In this document: piece by piece, positions 27,131 to 36,332 of the stretch
Numbering within the stretch: the first letter of the stretch is position 1
How the letters are laid out: the number at the start of each line of letters is the position of its first letter
Assembly: GCF_011777505.1 (NCBI RefSeq)
Contig: NZ_JAATJT010000003.1
Span: 248,001 to 312,000, forward strand
From: Gaetbulibacter sp. S0825
GTDB taxonomy: Bacteria > Bacteroidota > Bacteroidia > Flavobacteriales > Flavobacteriaceae
Length of the DNA: 64,000 nt
Direction: 5' to 3'
The notes under the pieces: model-generated
Told to the model about the DNA's origin: nothing
The model's database searches: none
Seen by the model: the letters and a program-made list of their open reading frames with translations, nothing else
Position numbers and translations under genes: made by a program

Positions 27131-28144
27131 ACTTACTTTTGCCCGAATTGGGTAATGGTCAGATAATTTTTCTTCAAAAACTTTAAAGCTATTGACTTCA
27201 AAAGCGTCATCAACTAAAATAAAATCAATTCGAACAGGGAAATATTTAAAATTAAATGTTCTTCCAAAGCCATTACCAGCTTCTTCAAAACTGTCTTTTA
27301 AATCGTCTTTTATCTCCTTATAAACATACGAATAGGGTGAGTTATTAAAATCGCCACAAATCACCATTTTATAAGGTGAATGTTCTTTATGCTTAATAAA
27401 CAATTCGGCTTGCTCCTGTTGCATTTTAAACGTTTCACTTACCTTATTAATAAGTTTTTCGGAATCCTCTTTTTTTAAGTTTTCAACATTAGCATCAATA
27501 TGTAGCGACTGTAAATGCAAATTATAGATTCTAATAGTATCATCTTGCTTAACAATATCGGCAAAAATGGCGTTGTTTGCAGTATTTGGAAATTCTACTG
27601 AACCAGAACCAATAATAGGGTATTTAGAAAAAATAGCTTGTCCATATTTTACTCTATTGCCAGAGAGCTTTTCATATTTATACTTATAAAAAGACAAATC
27701 AATACGTTCGTGAGGATGGTATTCTTGAAAGGAAATAACATCAGGGTTATCATCTTTAATGAGCTCTATAATTTCTTGTTCAACGCTATCGCTATCAATC
27801 CAATTATACAAATTAAATAATCTAACATTGTAGTTCATTATTGAGATATTGTTGTCTTCTTCAACATTTTTTGAAGATGAAAACTTGTACAATGACCCAA
27901 CATAACTATATCCCAACAATAGTACTAAACCAGACAAAAGCAGTTGTTTTTTAGCTTTTAACAGCCAATACAACATAAATAATGCGTTTAAAATAATTAA
28001 TAGCGGAACTGCTAAACTTAATACGGAAAGGAAGGCAAAATTTTTAGGAGCTACATAAGGTAGAAGGTAAGATAACAATAATACAGCAGCCACCAGAGAA
28101 TTGATGAAGAAGATAATTTTTTCTGAGCCCTTTAATTGCTTCAT
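27119..28144 (-). CDS. Endonuclease/exonuclease/phosphatase family protein
   Basis: The 341-residue protein has three N-terminal membrane segments (about 10-85) and a C-terminal EEP domain. Metal and catalytic signatures are visible: NYNVRLFN, SFQEYH (about 140), GDFNNSPYS (about 265), VRIDFILV and the terminal SDHYPI. EEP enzymes are metal-dependent phosphodiesterases acting on nucleic acids or phospholipids; the substrate here is unknown. It is the last gene of the mutL-rhomboid run and overlaps the DUF6122 gene tail-to-tail. Confidence 0.9.
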   Translation of the reverse strand: MKQLKGSEKIIFFINSLVAAVLLLSYLLPYVAPKNFAFLSVLSLAVPLLIILNALFMLYWLLKAKKQLLLSGLVLLLGYSYVGSLYKFSSSKNVEEDNNISIMNYNVRLFNLYNWIDSDSVEQEIIELIKDDNPDVISFQEYHPHERIDLSFYKYKYEKLSGNRVKYGQAIFSKYPIIGSGSVEFPNTANNAIFADIVKQDDTIRIYNLHLQSLHIDANVENLKKEDSEKLINKVSETFKMQQEQAELFIKHKEHSPYKMVICGDFNNSPYSYVYKEIKDDLKDSFEEAGNGFGRTFNFKYFPVRIDFILVDDAFEVNSFKVFEEKLSDHYPIRAKVSLHK

Positions 28145-28152
28145 AGCGCTTT

Positions 28153-29058
28153 TTACTTTCCAGATCTGAATAAAAATTCTTTTTCCTCCTTGCTTAAACT
28201 TTCGTAACCACTCTTGCTTATTTTGTCTAATATGATATCTATTTGCTTTTGTTTATTAAACTCTACAAACTCGTCTTTAGTATGTCCAGCAAACGTCTTT
28301 CCTTTACTTTTAGACCTGTGCACCGTTTTTAATCTTGATTTTTTAGAAAATAGGCTCGAAACACTATCCATAATACGCTCAAAACCTTTACCGATATCTG
28401 TACCCTTTTTTAATTGTGTAGCGTATAAAAAGCCCAAAAGAATGCCTCCTAAATGAGCAATATCTCCACCAATATTAGAATTTGATGGTATCTCTGCCGA
28501 CATTGAGTTTAATAAACCTACAACATCCAAGAATACAAATACCAATCCTATGTACAACAGTTTAATATTAAAATTTACTATTCTAACTTCATAATTAGGC
28601 ATATAAGCACATAAAAAGATTAATACTGCCCTAACACCTGCAGAAGCACCAATTAATGGCCCTGTAGATTTTAAAATACCATTTGGAAAAACAACAAACA
28701 CTAACATATATGCTAATGCACCTGTAATTATTCCTAAAAAATAAATATTGAGTGATAATTTGTTACTAAATAAATTTGAGAGCGAACGACCAATAAAATA
28801 CAGGACTAGCATATTAAAAAATAAGTGCCAAAAACCTATATGTACAAAACCATAAGTGATAATGGTCCAAGGTTTAAATATAAACTCTGAAAATTCTTTA
28901 GGTAGCTCTAACCAAGCTAAACTTTGATTTCTAGATACGCTTGAAAAATTAGCAATCAGCCAGCCAATTATATAAACAACGAAGTTAGCTGCAATTATTT
29001 TCTCAAAGGCAGTTAAGCGTTTAAGCTTATCTTGGATATCGTGAGATAACGACGTCAT
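28153..29058 (-). CDS. Rhomboid family intramembrane serine protease (second)
   Basis: The protein has 301 residues from ATG 29058; a longer frame to 29136 lies inside the preceding rhomboid gene. Six membrane segments span about 20-230. The catalytic serine is in GASAGV and the histidine in AHLGG, so the dyad is intact, although GASAG replaces the more usual GxSG. The basic C-terminal 75 residues are cytosolic. The HxGFWHLFFNML segment is also typical. It begins one base after the stop of the first rhomboid gene. Confidence 0.9.
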   Translation of the reverse strand: MTSLSHDIQDKLKRLTAFEKIIAANFVVYIIGWLIANFSSVSRNQSLAWLELPKEFSEFIFKPWTIITYGFVHIGFWHLFFNMLVLYFIGRSLSNLFSNKLSLNIYFLGIITGALAYMLVFVVFPNGILKSTGPLIGASAGVRAVLIFLCAYMPNYEVRIVNFNIKLLYIGLVFVFLDVVGLLNSMSAEIPSNSNIGGDIAHLGGILLGFLYATQLKKGTDIGKGFERIMDSVSSLFSKKSRLKTVHRSKSKGKTFAGHTKDEFVEFNKQKQIDIILDKISKSGYESLSKEEKEFLFRSGK

Positions 29059-29059
29059 T

Positions 29060-29797
29060 TTAATTCCAACGATTTTTATTAAACTGATTCTTTTTCCAGT
29101 ACCACATAATGATAAATCCAGTAATAGCGCCACCAACGTGAGCCATATAAGCCGTATTACTTGGGCTAAAGAATGATTGACCAGTTAATGCAGAAATAAT
29201 ATCAAGAATAATAATTCCAGGAATAAAATACTTTGCTTTTATTGGAATTGGCAAAAAGATAAGCATCAGTTTTGCTTCTGGATTCATCATCCCAAAAGCA
29301 GCCAATATTCCCATAATACATCCTGAGGCTCCAACCATTGATGCATAATAAATTTCGTTAAATTTAGGTCCTATTGCCGTAAAAACTTTTCCTTCCTTAA
29401 AGATTTCTACTATTTGTTGTTCATTGAATCCAAGACTTATTGCTTCTGCTTGCATAGGTAAATATTGAAAATAATAATACCCTAACTGAAACAATACTGC
29501 TCCAAGTCCTGCTGAAATATAAATGAACAGGAATTTTTTACTTCCTAATTGTTGCTCAACAGCTGTACCAAACATCCATAAAGCAAACATATTGAACAAT
29601 AAATGTGCAAAACCACCATGCATAAACATATGTGTAATGACTTGCCAAGGCTGAAACAATTCGTTTTTTGGAAAATATAATGCAAACCATTTATAAAATA
29701 ACTCGCCATTTCCTCCACCAACAAGCATAGTACCTATAAACATAATCACGTTAATGATTAGTAAATGCTTTACTGTGTCTGTTATCCCTCTCATCAT
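29060..29797 (-). CDS. Rhomboid family intramembrane serine protease (first)
   Basis: The 245-residue protein has about six spans, the HGGFAHLLFNMFALWMFG loop and helix, the catalytic GASGCIMG and the histidine in AHVGGA. Both members of the Ser-His dyad are present. It lies 6 bases after mutL on the same strand. Two rhomboids in tandem may cut different membrane substrates; the substrates are unknown. Confidence 0.92.
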   Translation of the reverse strand: MMRGITDTVKHLLIINVIMFIGTMLVGGGNGELFYKWFALYFPKNELFQPWQVITHMFMHGGFAHLLFNMFALWMFGTAVEQQLGSKKFLFIYISAGLGAVLFQLGYYYFQYLPMQAEAISLGFNEQQIVEIFKEGKVFTAIGPKFNEIYYASMVGASGCIMGILAAFGMMNPEAKLMLIFLPIPIKAKYFIPGIIILDIISALTGQSFFSPSNTAYMAHVGGAITGFIIMWYWKKNQFNKNRWN

Positions 29798-29803
29798 GTT
29801 ATT

Positions 29804-31654
29804 CTAATTAAATTTTTTATCAATATCATCAACTTGCATGGTGATAAAAGTAGCTCTATTTGTTGGTGAAATTGAAGGTTCTTTGCAAGCAAATAAACTA
29901 TTTACTAAGTGTTCTTGTTCTTGCAATGTTAAATATTGCCCTCTTTTAATAGCTAAACTTTTTGCTAAGCTTTTTGCTATTAAGTCTGTTTGGCTAAAAT
30001 GATTATCTGGAACTTCATTTTCAACATCGTTTATAAGTCTTTCCAATACTTCTGAAACCTTAGAAGCTTCAACGCTTATAGGCACACCTGATATTTCAAT
30101 CGTATCGCCTTCTAACTTAGAAAATATAAATCCTGTTTGTTCTAATTGTTCTCTAAAATTTGCCAATATGGCTATTTCCATATTAGAAAACTCTATATTT
30201 AAAGGAAATAGTAATTGTTGACTCACAGCCTCTTTAACAGTAATATGCTGCAAAAATTGTTCATACAACACACGTTGATGTGCCCTATGTTGGTCAATAA
30301 ACAACATTCCCGATTTAATAGTATTTACGATATACTTTCCATGAACCTGAAACGTTTTTTGTGTCTTCTCCTTATTGGCGTTATCAAACATCGAAGGCAT
30401 TTCTTCGTCGTTTTCAACTTGTAGCTGACTAAATACTTCCTTTTTGTTATTGCCTTTAGACTCCAAACCAACGTACAAACTTTCCCAACTACTAGCAGTT
30501 TCTTTTTTAAACGAAGTTCCAGAATTTCTCCCAGATACTTTTTCGTCCTTAAATGGATTAAAGCTTCTATCTACTTCTACAACAGGATTTGAAGCTTGCT
30601 TATTTTTATAATCATAAGGCGTATCCATACTGCTGTTGTGCTCAAAATCTAAAACTGGCGCAATATTAAATTGTCCCAAACTATGTTTTACTGATGAACG
30701 TAATAAAGCGTAAAGCGTATGTTCGTCATCAAACTTAATTTCTGTTTTTGTAGGGTGAATGTTAATGTCTATCGTTTTTGGATCAACTTCTAAATATAAA
30801 AAGTAACTAGCGTGTGTACCTTCTCGCAGCAAGCCTTCGAACGCTGCATTAACAGCATGGTTTAAGTAACCACTTTTTATATATCGATTATTTACAAAAA
30901 AGAATTGCTCGCCTCTAGTTTTTCTAGCGAATTGAGGCTTACCGACAAATCCTGATATTTTTAAAACCTCAGTCGATTCTTCAACAGGCACTAATTTTTC
31001 GTTGGTTTTACCACCAAATACATTTACTAGACGCTGTCTTTTATTGGTAATTGGCAAGTTGAATAGTTCACTTCCATTATGATACATAACAAAAGTGATG
31101 CTTGGATGTGCCAAAGTTACACGATTAAATTCATCAATGATATGTCTAGATTCAACCGTATTGGATTTTAAAAAATTACGTCTCGCAGGAATATTAAAAA
31201 ATAGATTTTTCACAGCGATAGACGTTCCTGTTGGAGTTGCAATAACCTCTTGCGAAACCACCTCGCTTCCTTCTATTTTTATATGTGTACCAACATCGTC
31301 AGTATCAAGCTTTGTTTTAAGCTCCACATGCGAAATAGCTGCTATACTAGCCAAAGCTTCTCCACGAAATCCTTTGGTAGTTAAATTAAATAAATCGTCT
31401 GCTGATGTGATTTTTGAGGTTGCATGACGCTCAAAGCTTAAACGAGCATCAGTCACACTCATACCTTTACCGTTATCAATAACTTGAATTAATGTTTTAC
31501 CAGCATCTTTAACAATAAGTTTTATTAAAGTTGCGCCAGCATCAATAGCGTTTTCTAACAACTCTTTCACAACCGAAGCTGGACGCTGTACGACTTCGCC
31601 TGCAGCAATTTGGTTAGCGACATGGTCTGGTAATAACTGTATAATATCTGCCAT
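29804..31654 (-). CDS. mutL: DNA mismatch repair protein MutL
   Basis: The 616-residue protein has the GHKL ATPase motifs ENAIDAGAT (about 34-42), DNGKGM, RHATSKI and GFRGEAL, followed by the transducer domain and a divergent linker (about 340-425). The C-terminal part has DQHRAHQR (about 452-459) where endonuclease-type MutL has DQHAxxER, and the final CPHGRP box is replaced by a different sequence. It couples MutS mismatch recognition to repair. It lies in a minus-strand run, 6 bases from the neighbouring genes on each side. Confidence 0.96.
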   Translation of the reverse strand: MADIIQLLPDHVANQIAAGEVVQRPASVVKELLENAIDAGATLIKLIVKDAGKTLIQVIDNGKGMSVTDARLSFERHATSKITSADDLFNLTTKGFRGEALASIAAISHVELKTKLDTDDVGTHIKIEGSEVVSQEVIATPTGTSIAVKNLFFNIPARRNFLKSNTVESRHIIDEFNRVTLAHPSITFVMYHNGSELFNLPITNKRQRLVNVFGGKTNEKLVPVEESTEVLKISGFVGKPQFARKTRGEQFFFVNNRYIKSGYLNHAVNAAFEGLLREGTHASYFLYLEVDPKTIDINIHPTKTEIKFDDEHTLYALLRSSVKHSLGQFNIAPVLDFEHNSSMDTPYDYKNKQASNPVVEVDRSFNPFKDEKVSGRNSGTSFKKETASSWESLYVGLESKGNNKKEVFSQLQVENDEEMPSMFDNANKEKTQKTFQVHGKYIVNTIKSGMLFIDQHRAHQRVLYEQFLQHITVKEAVSQQLLFPLNIEFSNMEIAILANFREQLEQTGFIFSKLEGDTIEISGVPISVEASKVSEVLERLINDVENEVPDNHFSQTDLIAKSLAKSLAIKRGQYLTLQEQEHLVNSLFACKEPSISPTNRATFITMQVDDIDKKFN

Positions 31655-31660
31655 TAATTT

Positions 31661-31960
31661 TTATGAAAAGAAAATGGATAAGTCAAAGTCTAAAATGTAT
31701 AAAGATATAAACACTAAAATTATAATTATGATATAAATAGTCCTATTAAACTCAGAATTACCTCTGTTTCTACTACTTATTCTACTCTCTTTCCAATGGC
31801 CAGAAAAATCATTATCATTTAATGTTTCGGCGTAAGCGTCAAATTTTGTAGGATATGACATTTCATCAGTATCTTTTTTACCTTTATAATATCTAGGTGT
31901 ATAATTAAACCTTTTATTTTTTGGTAATCCCCTAAATAATTTAAATTTTATTGGTCCCAT
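31661..31960 (-). CDS. Small single-span membrane protein with RFNY motif (99 aa)
   Basis: The 99-residue protein has a basic N-terminus with KNKRFNYTPRYYKGK, a polar middle and one C-terminal membrane span (about 75-93). Similar flavobacterial proteins are sometimes labelled riboflavin synthase subunit beta, which the sequence does not support. The function is unknown. It lies 6 bases upstream of mutL and 4 bases after a second small protein with a related layout. Confidence 0.8.
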   Translation of the reverse strand: MGPIKFKLFRGLPKNKRFNYTPRYYKGKKDTDEMSYPTKFDAYAETLNDNDFSGHWKESRISSRNRGNSEFNRTIYIIIIILVFISLYILDFDLSIFFS

Positions 31961-31964
31961 AATA

Positions 31965-32186
31965 TTATTGTTTTATGTATCCATTAAGGATATACATTAA
32001 AATAAAAGCAAAAACTAAAAAAACAATAAGCATTGGCATTGAAGTAATAAAGCTTTTTTTTCGTTTGGTATTTCCTCTAATTTGATCCCATTGAGCTTTT
32101 AAATCTTCATGAGATGGCGATTTTTTTGAATCCGAAATCTTGCCTTTATAATTAAAACGTCTTGGTTTTCGTTGATTAAACATCAC
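31965..32186 (-). CDS. Small single-span membrane protein with RFNY motif (73 aa)
   Basis: The 73-residue protein has a basic N-terminus with RKPRRFNYKGK, a charged middle including a conserved-looking Trp, and a C-terminal membrane span (about 50-69). The layout copies that of the adjacent 99-residue protein, which suggests a diverged duplication. The function is unknown. Confidence 0.78.
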   Translation of the reverse strand: MMFNQRKPRRFNYKGKISDSKKSPSHEDLKAQWDQIRGNTKRKKSFITSMPMLIVFLVFAFILMYILNGYIKQ

Positions 32187-32312
32187 TATTAACTAAATTA
32201 AATCACAGCTCTAAATGTACTTAAAATACAAGGAAATATTGCTTAAGGATTCCTTAAAATTATCAACAAAAAGGATGCCAAATACAGATAGAAAGATTAT
32301 TTAAAGATACTA

Positions 32313-32792
32313 TTAACCTTTGATGGCTGCCATTTTAATCGCAGCTATGGCAGCTTCAGTACCCTTATTACCATGAATACCACCAGAGCGTTCAATGGCT
32401 TGTTGCATAGTATTATCGGTCAATACACAAAAAATTACTGGAATTTCATGCAATACATTAAGGTCTTTTATACCTTGAGAAACACCTTCGCAAACAAAAT
32501 CGAAATGCTTGGTTTCGCCTTGTATAACACTACCAATAGCAATAACAGCATCTACATTTTGTTGTTGCATTTTTTTACTTCCATAAATAAGTTCAAAGCT
32601 TCCAGGAACATTCCAGCGAATAATATTGCTTTCACTAACACCACAATCTATTAAAGCTTCGTGAGCTCCTTTGTAGAGGCCTTCAGTGATTTTATCATTC
32701 CATTCAGAAACAACAATCCCAAACCGAAAATCTTTCGCGTTTGGGATTGTTGTCTTATCGTAATGTGATAAATTTTTATTTACCGTAGCCAT
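32313..32792 (-). CDS. ribH: 6,7-dimethyl-8-ribityllumazine synthase
   Basis: The 159-residue enzyme has the lumazine synthase core: IVVSEWN (about 26-32), VPGSFE (62-67), AIGSVIQGETKHFDFVC with catalytic His 96, and a C-terminal GNKGTEAA segment. It condenses a dihydroxybutanone phosphate with the ribitylaminopyrimidine in riboflavin synthesis. It starts 3 bases after the TPR-protein gene, so an FMN riboswitch directly upstream is excluded. The other rib genes are elsewhere. Confidence 0.96.
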   Translation of the reverse strand: MATVNKNLSHYDKTTIPNAKDFRFGIVVSEWNDKITEGLYKGAHEALIDCGVSESNIIRWNVPGSFELIYGSKKMQQQNVDAVIAIGSVIQGETKHFDFVCEGVSQGIKDLNVLHEIPVIFCVLTDNTMQQAIERSGGIHGNKGTEAAIAAIKMAAIKG

Positions 32793-32795
32793 GTT

Positions 32796-33566
32796 TTAGT
32801 TACTAGCAGCTTCAGCTTTACCAATAAATGCATCGATATTCGCTGCTTCGGTGCTTGAAGCAAATTCGTCTTTAATTCTGTTAAAATATTGTAATGCCTT
32901 AGCATTATCACCTAAATCCAGAGTAATATTACCAGCTTTAAATAAATACATTGGTGTAGTAAAGGCATTTGTAGACATATTTGCAGCCTTAGCATAGTAA
33001 TCTAAAGCTTCTTCTTTTTGTCCTAACTGAATAAATGCATCTCCAATACCTCCTTGAGCAATTGGTGCTAAAACCTCATCATCTGATTTGAAATTACTTA
33101 AATGCTCAACAGCATTTTGATAGTCTTTAAGTTTTAAATAAGACATTCCAGCATAATAGCTTGCTAAGTTTCCAGCTTTGGTACTTTTATACTCAGAAAT
33201 AATATCTAGCATTCCAAATTTACCTTCACCTCCATTTAGAGCTAGATTAAATAATGAATCTTGCTCAGTGCCTGCTGCTATAGCTTCATCAAAATATTGT
33301 TGCGCTTGGAACATATCGTTCATTGCAACGCTTTCTTTAGGCTCTTGGATAAATTTATTATACCCTAAATATCCTAAAACAATTATTGCTGCTAAACCAA
33401 CAATAATAAAAATATATTTCTGATTTTTTGCAACCCATGCTTCAGTTCTAGAAGCACCTTCATCCAAAGTATTAAATACCTCAGCTGTTGCCGATTGTTC
33501 TTCTATTGCGTTAGCTTTATCAGCCTTTGTTTTTGGTTTATAACCTCTTTTCTTATAAGTCGCCAT
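32796..33566 (-). CDS. Tetratricopeptide repeat protein with membrane anchor
   Basis: The 256-residue protein is read from ATG 33566, which gives MATYKKRGYKPKTK; an 8-residue extension is possible. A single span lies near 52-72, followed by a periplasmic helical region with TPR-like units (about 105-245, e.g. YYAGMSYLKLKDYQNAVEHL, GDAFIQLGQKEEALDYYAKA). It resembles the YfgM/TolA-binding type scaffold. The divergent recF lies 137 bases away, so the promoter of this run should be in that gap. Confidence 0.88.
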   Translation of the reverse strand: MATYKKRGYKPKTKADKANAIEEQSATAEVFNTLDEGASRTEAWVAKNQKYIFIIVGLAAIIVLGYLGYNKFIQEPKESVAMNDMFQAQQYFDEAIAAGTEQDSLFNLALNGGEGKFGMLDIISEYKSTKAGNLASYYAGMSYLKLKDYQNAVEHLSNFKSDDEVLAPIAQGGIGDAFIQLGQKEEALDYYAKAANMSTNAFTTPMYLFKAGNITLDLGDNAKALQYFNRIKDEFASSTEAANIDAFIGKAEAASN

Positions 33567-33703
33567 ATATTCTATATTAATGCGCCGCAAAAATAAAATT
33601 TTTATTGGTATAAAAAAGGTAATTTATTTGTTATTTTTCAATAATTTGCAGCTTCTTTTTAAAGAATTACACCTTCTTTTTAGATTTATAACTTGCTTTT
33701 TTA

Positions 33704-34786
33704 ATGGTTTTAAAAACATTATCTGTACTAAATTATAAAAACTTCGATTCAAAAACCTTTGAATTTGATGCAAAAATCAACTGCTTTGTTGGAGCAAATG
33801 GCATTGGCAAAACCAATATTCTAGATGCCATTTACCATCTGTCCTTTGGTAAAAGTTACTTTAACCCAATAGCCTCTCAAAATATTAAGCATGATGAAGA
33901 TTTTTTTGTGGTTGATGGTGTGTACTCAAAGAATGATAGACAAGAAAAAATAATCGTCTCCTTAAAAAAAGGTCAAAAAAAGATTATAAAACGAAATGGT
34001 AAGGTTTATGATAAATTTAGTGACCATATTGGGTTTTTGCCCTTGGTTATTATTTCGCCAGCAGACAGAGACTTAATAATAGAAGGAAGCGACACAAGGC
34101 GCAAGTTTATAGATGGTGTTATTTCGCAAAGTGATAAAACGTATTTACAACACCTTATTTCGTACAATAAAGTATTAACACAGCGTAATGCATTATTAAA
34201 ATATTTTGCCCTTAATAACATATTTAATAACGATACTTTAGATATTTACAATGCACAGCTAAACGAATTAGGGCAAGCTATTCATGAAAAACGCAATGCT
34301 TTTTTAGAAGTATTTGCACCCATATTTAAAGAACGCTACAAAGCCATTAGCAATGGTAACGAAATTGTAAATCTGTCGTATAAAAGTGATTTATTTGATG
34401 ACTCACTATCCACACTTTTAAAGACTAATTTAAATAAAGATAAAGCCTTACAGTATACAAGTGTTGGCATACATAAAGATGATTTAAAATTTGAAATTGA
34501 AGATTATCCAATAAAAAAATTTGGTAGTCAAGGGCAACAAAAATCTTTTTTAATTGCTCTAAAATTAGCTCAGTTTGACTTTATTAAAACACAAAGTGGT
34601 GTAACGCCAATTTTGTTATTAGATGATATTTTTGATAAGCTAGATGAAAACCGTGTCACACAAATTATAGCTTTGGTTGATGATGAGAATTTTGGACAAA
34701 TTTTTATAACTGACACACATCCTGAGCGTACTGAAAAAGCTATAAAACAAGTACATCAAACCTATCAAATTTTTAAATTGAAGTAA
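33704..34786 (+). CDS. recF: DNA replication and repair protein RecF
   Basis: The 360-residue SMC-like ATPase has Walker [10 protein letters not shown] at 30-38, the signature GSQGQQKSF near 273-281, and Walker [17 protein letters not shown] near 302-317. RecF loads RecA at gaps together with RecO and RecR. Length is normal. dnaA and dnaN, its frequent neighbours elsewhere, are not here. Confidence 0.96.
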   Translation: MVLKTLSVLNYKNFDSKTFEFDAKINCFVGANGIGKTNILDAIYHLSFGKSYFNPIASQNIKHDEDFFVVDGVYSKNDRQEKIIVSLKKGQKKIIKRNGKVYDKFSDHIGFLPLVIISPADRDLIIEGSDTRRKFIDGVISQSDKTYLQHLISYNKVLTQRNALLKYFALNNIFNNDTLDIYNAQLNELGQAIHEKRNAFLEVFAPIFKERYKAISNGNEIVNLSYKSDLFDDSLSTLLKTNLNKDKALQYTSVGIHKDDLKFEIEDYPIKKFGSQGQQKSFLIALKLAQFDFIKTQSGVTPILLLDDIFDKLDENRVTQIIALVDDENFGQIFITDTHPERTEKAIKQVHQTYQIFKLK

Positions 34787-34794
34787 CAAAAAAA

Positions 34795-35223
34795 ATGAAT
34801 TTTAGAAAATCTTTATTTATTGTATTAGTTGCCTTAACTTTTGGCAGCTGTACTTCTAGTCCTGAAGATAAAATTGCCTTTATCGAAGGCTACTGGGAAA
34901 TTAAAGAAGTGAAAAAAGACAATAAACTTATTAAGGAGTATAATGTAAATCTTTCAGTTGATTATTTTGAAGTAAATGATGACTTAACTGGTTTTAGAAA
35001 GAAAGTCACACCAACACTTAATGGCACTTTTACAGTTACACAAGATCAAGCTCTATTTACATTGAAAGCTGAAAACGATTCTTTGAACATCTATTACAAT
35101 CATAACGATGTAATTACCAAAGAAACTGTTATTAAAGCTACAAAAGAAGAACTTGTTATAGTTAATACTCAAGGCTTTCGTTATATTTACAAACCTTACA
35201 AAAGCATTAATATTGAAGAGTAA
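34795..35223 (+). CDS. Lipocalin-like lipoprotein
   Basis: The 142-residue protein has a lipoprotein signal ending FGSC (Cys 19). The mature part opens IAFIEGYWEIKEVKKD and alternates beta strands in the manner of the lipocalin-like domain common in Bacteroidota. It follows recF by 8 bases and overlaps the DUF721 gene by 11 bases. The ligand is unknown. Confidence 0.82.
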   Translation: MNFRKSLFIVLVALTFGSCTSSPEDKIAFIEGYWEIKEVKKDNKLIKEYNVNLSVDYFEVNDDLTGFRKKVTPTLNGTFTVTQDQALFTLKAENDSLNIYYNHNDVITKETVIKATKEELVIVNTQGFRYIYKPYKSINIEE

Positions 35224-35515
35224 AAAGCGACATAATGAAAATTTATCTTTAGGAGATGTTCTAAAAGAATTTGTTTCTACAAATAAGCTTCAAGAAGGTT
35301 TAGACAAGGTTGAAATTAAAGATGCTTGGAAAAATCTTATGGGAAATGGTGTAAATAGTTATACCACTTCAGTACAATTAAAAAGGGATACATTATATGT
35401 TCAGCTTAGTTCATCTGTACTACGAGAAGAACTAAGTTATGGAAAAGAAAAAATTATTGCTATGCTCAATGAAGCATTAGGAAAACCGCTTATTAAAACT
35501 TTAGTTCTAAAGTGA
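35213..35515 (+). CDS. DUF721 domain-containing protein
   Basis: The 100-residue protein belongs to DUF721, a family related to DciA-type helicase loaders and KH-like folds. Segments seen are LGDVLKEFVSTNKLQEGLDKVEI, AWKNLMG and YVQLSSSVLREELSYGKEKII. The start is TTG at 35213, inside the previous gene; no ATG fits. Genes of this family often lie near recF, as here, which suggests a link to replication. Confidence 0.88.
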   Translation: MKSKKRHNENLSLGDVLKEFVSTNKLQEGLDKVEIKDAWKNLMGNGVNSYTTSVQLKRDTLYVQLSSSVLREELSYGKEKIIAMLNEALGKPLIKTLVLK

Positions 35516-35810
35516 TTTATTGTCCATATACGTAATTATACGTATTGCACATTAAATAAAAAACTCCTAATTTTACTTTAATCCCTCTATAAAACTTGTG
35601 CAAGTTTATCTTGTACAAATTTATAGCTATAAAGTTTAACAATGAAACCGTTTTCCCTAACAACAATCATTGTTTCTAACCTTATGCATTATTGTTTAGG
35701 CAGAAATAGATTGTATCTTTTTTTTCATAATAACAACTATGATTATTCTGTATTAAAATTGAATCAGCTTATTTCTAGGATTACAGTTTCTTTTTTTAAA
35801 TCAATCCCTC
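35516..35810. other. 295-base gap with no supported gene
   Basis: It contains a 61-codon frame (35642-35827) with no recognisable features, a 12-base motif repeated after the next gene, and small palindromes such as TTGTACAA. No terminator with a T-run follows the DUF721 gene. I see nothing else. Confidence 0.4.
35538..35549 (+). repeat. Direct repeat ATACGTATTGCA, copy 1
   Basis: This 12-base motif recurs at 36158-36169, so two copies flank the small membrane-protein gene at 35811-36140. The core ATACGTAT is palindromic. Confidence 0.45.
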
Positions 35811-36140
35811 ATGAGCAAAAATCTTAAAATTTTCTGTCTTAAAAGCTTTCTTAATGTAGTAGCTCTTTGTTTATTCTTAGCTGGAAACATTTATTCTAAC
35901 ACCATTCTAATTATTATTGGTGGTAGTGCTATGATTTTGGTTTCATTTATTTTATATCGTCAATTTTTAAACCCCCTCATTGCAATTGTTCTAGGAGTAT
36001 TTTTGGCACTTATTATGTCTCCATGGTATCTTGGTGTATTTTGGGCAGTAAGCATCTACCTAATGTTTCAAATTATAACACTATTACACAACTTGTTTAC
36101 CAAACCAAATTTTTTAAAAACTAGATTTAACAGCAACTAA
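35811..36140 (+). CDS. Hypothetical small membrane protein (109 aa)
   Basis: The 109-residue protein has three or four hydrophobic segments (about 12-28, 30-47, 53-72 and 76-96) separated by short polar turns, and a basic C-terminus. I recognise no family. It has its own intergenic regions on both sides and is flanked by 12-base direct repeats. The hydrophobic pattern and ATG start support coding. Confidence 0.6.
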   Translation: MSKNLKIFCLKSFLNVVALCLFLAGNIYSNTILIIIGGSAMILVSFILYRQFLNPLIAIVLGVFLALIMSPWYLGVFWAVSIYLMFQIITLLHNLFTKPNFLKTRFNSN

Positions 36141-36157
36141 TCAAACAAATATGAATA

Positions 36158-36169
36158 ATACGTATTGCA
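36158..36169 (+). repeat. Direct repeat ATACGTATTGCA, copy 2
   Basis: This is the second copy of the motif at 35538-35549, placed 17 bases after the membrane-protein stop codon. Confidence 0.45.
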
Positions 36170-36280
36170 ATTACTTATAATAAATACTATTCTATACTAT
36201 GCATAACAGGCACCATTAAAGTCTTCCCTAAATTCAACTAGCTATTTTTTTTTTTAGAATTATATGTAATATAAATGTAT

Positions 36281-36314
36281 AAAAAAAGCTGCAACTCACG
36301 TTGCAGCTTTTTTT
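36281..36314 (-). terminator. Terminator of ndk
   Basis: The stem GCTGCAAC/GTTGCAGC with loop TCAC is flanked by A7 and T8. It lies 19 bases beyond the ndk stop and works on either strand. Confidence 0.9.
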
Positions 36315-36332
36315 ATTGCATATTATTTATAA

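Noticed and set aside
29059-29136. 26-residue N-terminal extension of the second rhomboid
   Set aside because: It lies in the coding end of the first rhomboid. ATG 29058 is directly after that gene's stop.
31095-31427. 110-codon plus-strand frame inside mutL
   Set aside because: It lies opposite conserved MutL ATPase motifs and shows no independent signals.
32187-32312. Possible riboswitch or regulatory RNA after ribH
   Set aside because: ribH itself follows the TPR gene by 3 bases, and the downstream gap shows no FMN riboswitch-like conserved stems.
35642-35827. 61-codon frame in the gap after the DUF721 gene
   Set aside because: It shows no domain, signal or membrane pattern and overlaps the next gene's start. 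Chance is sufficient.
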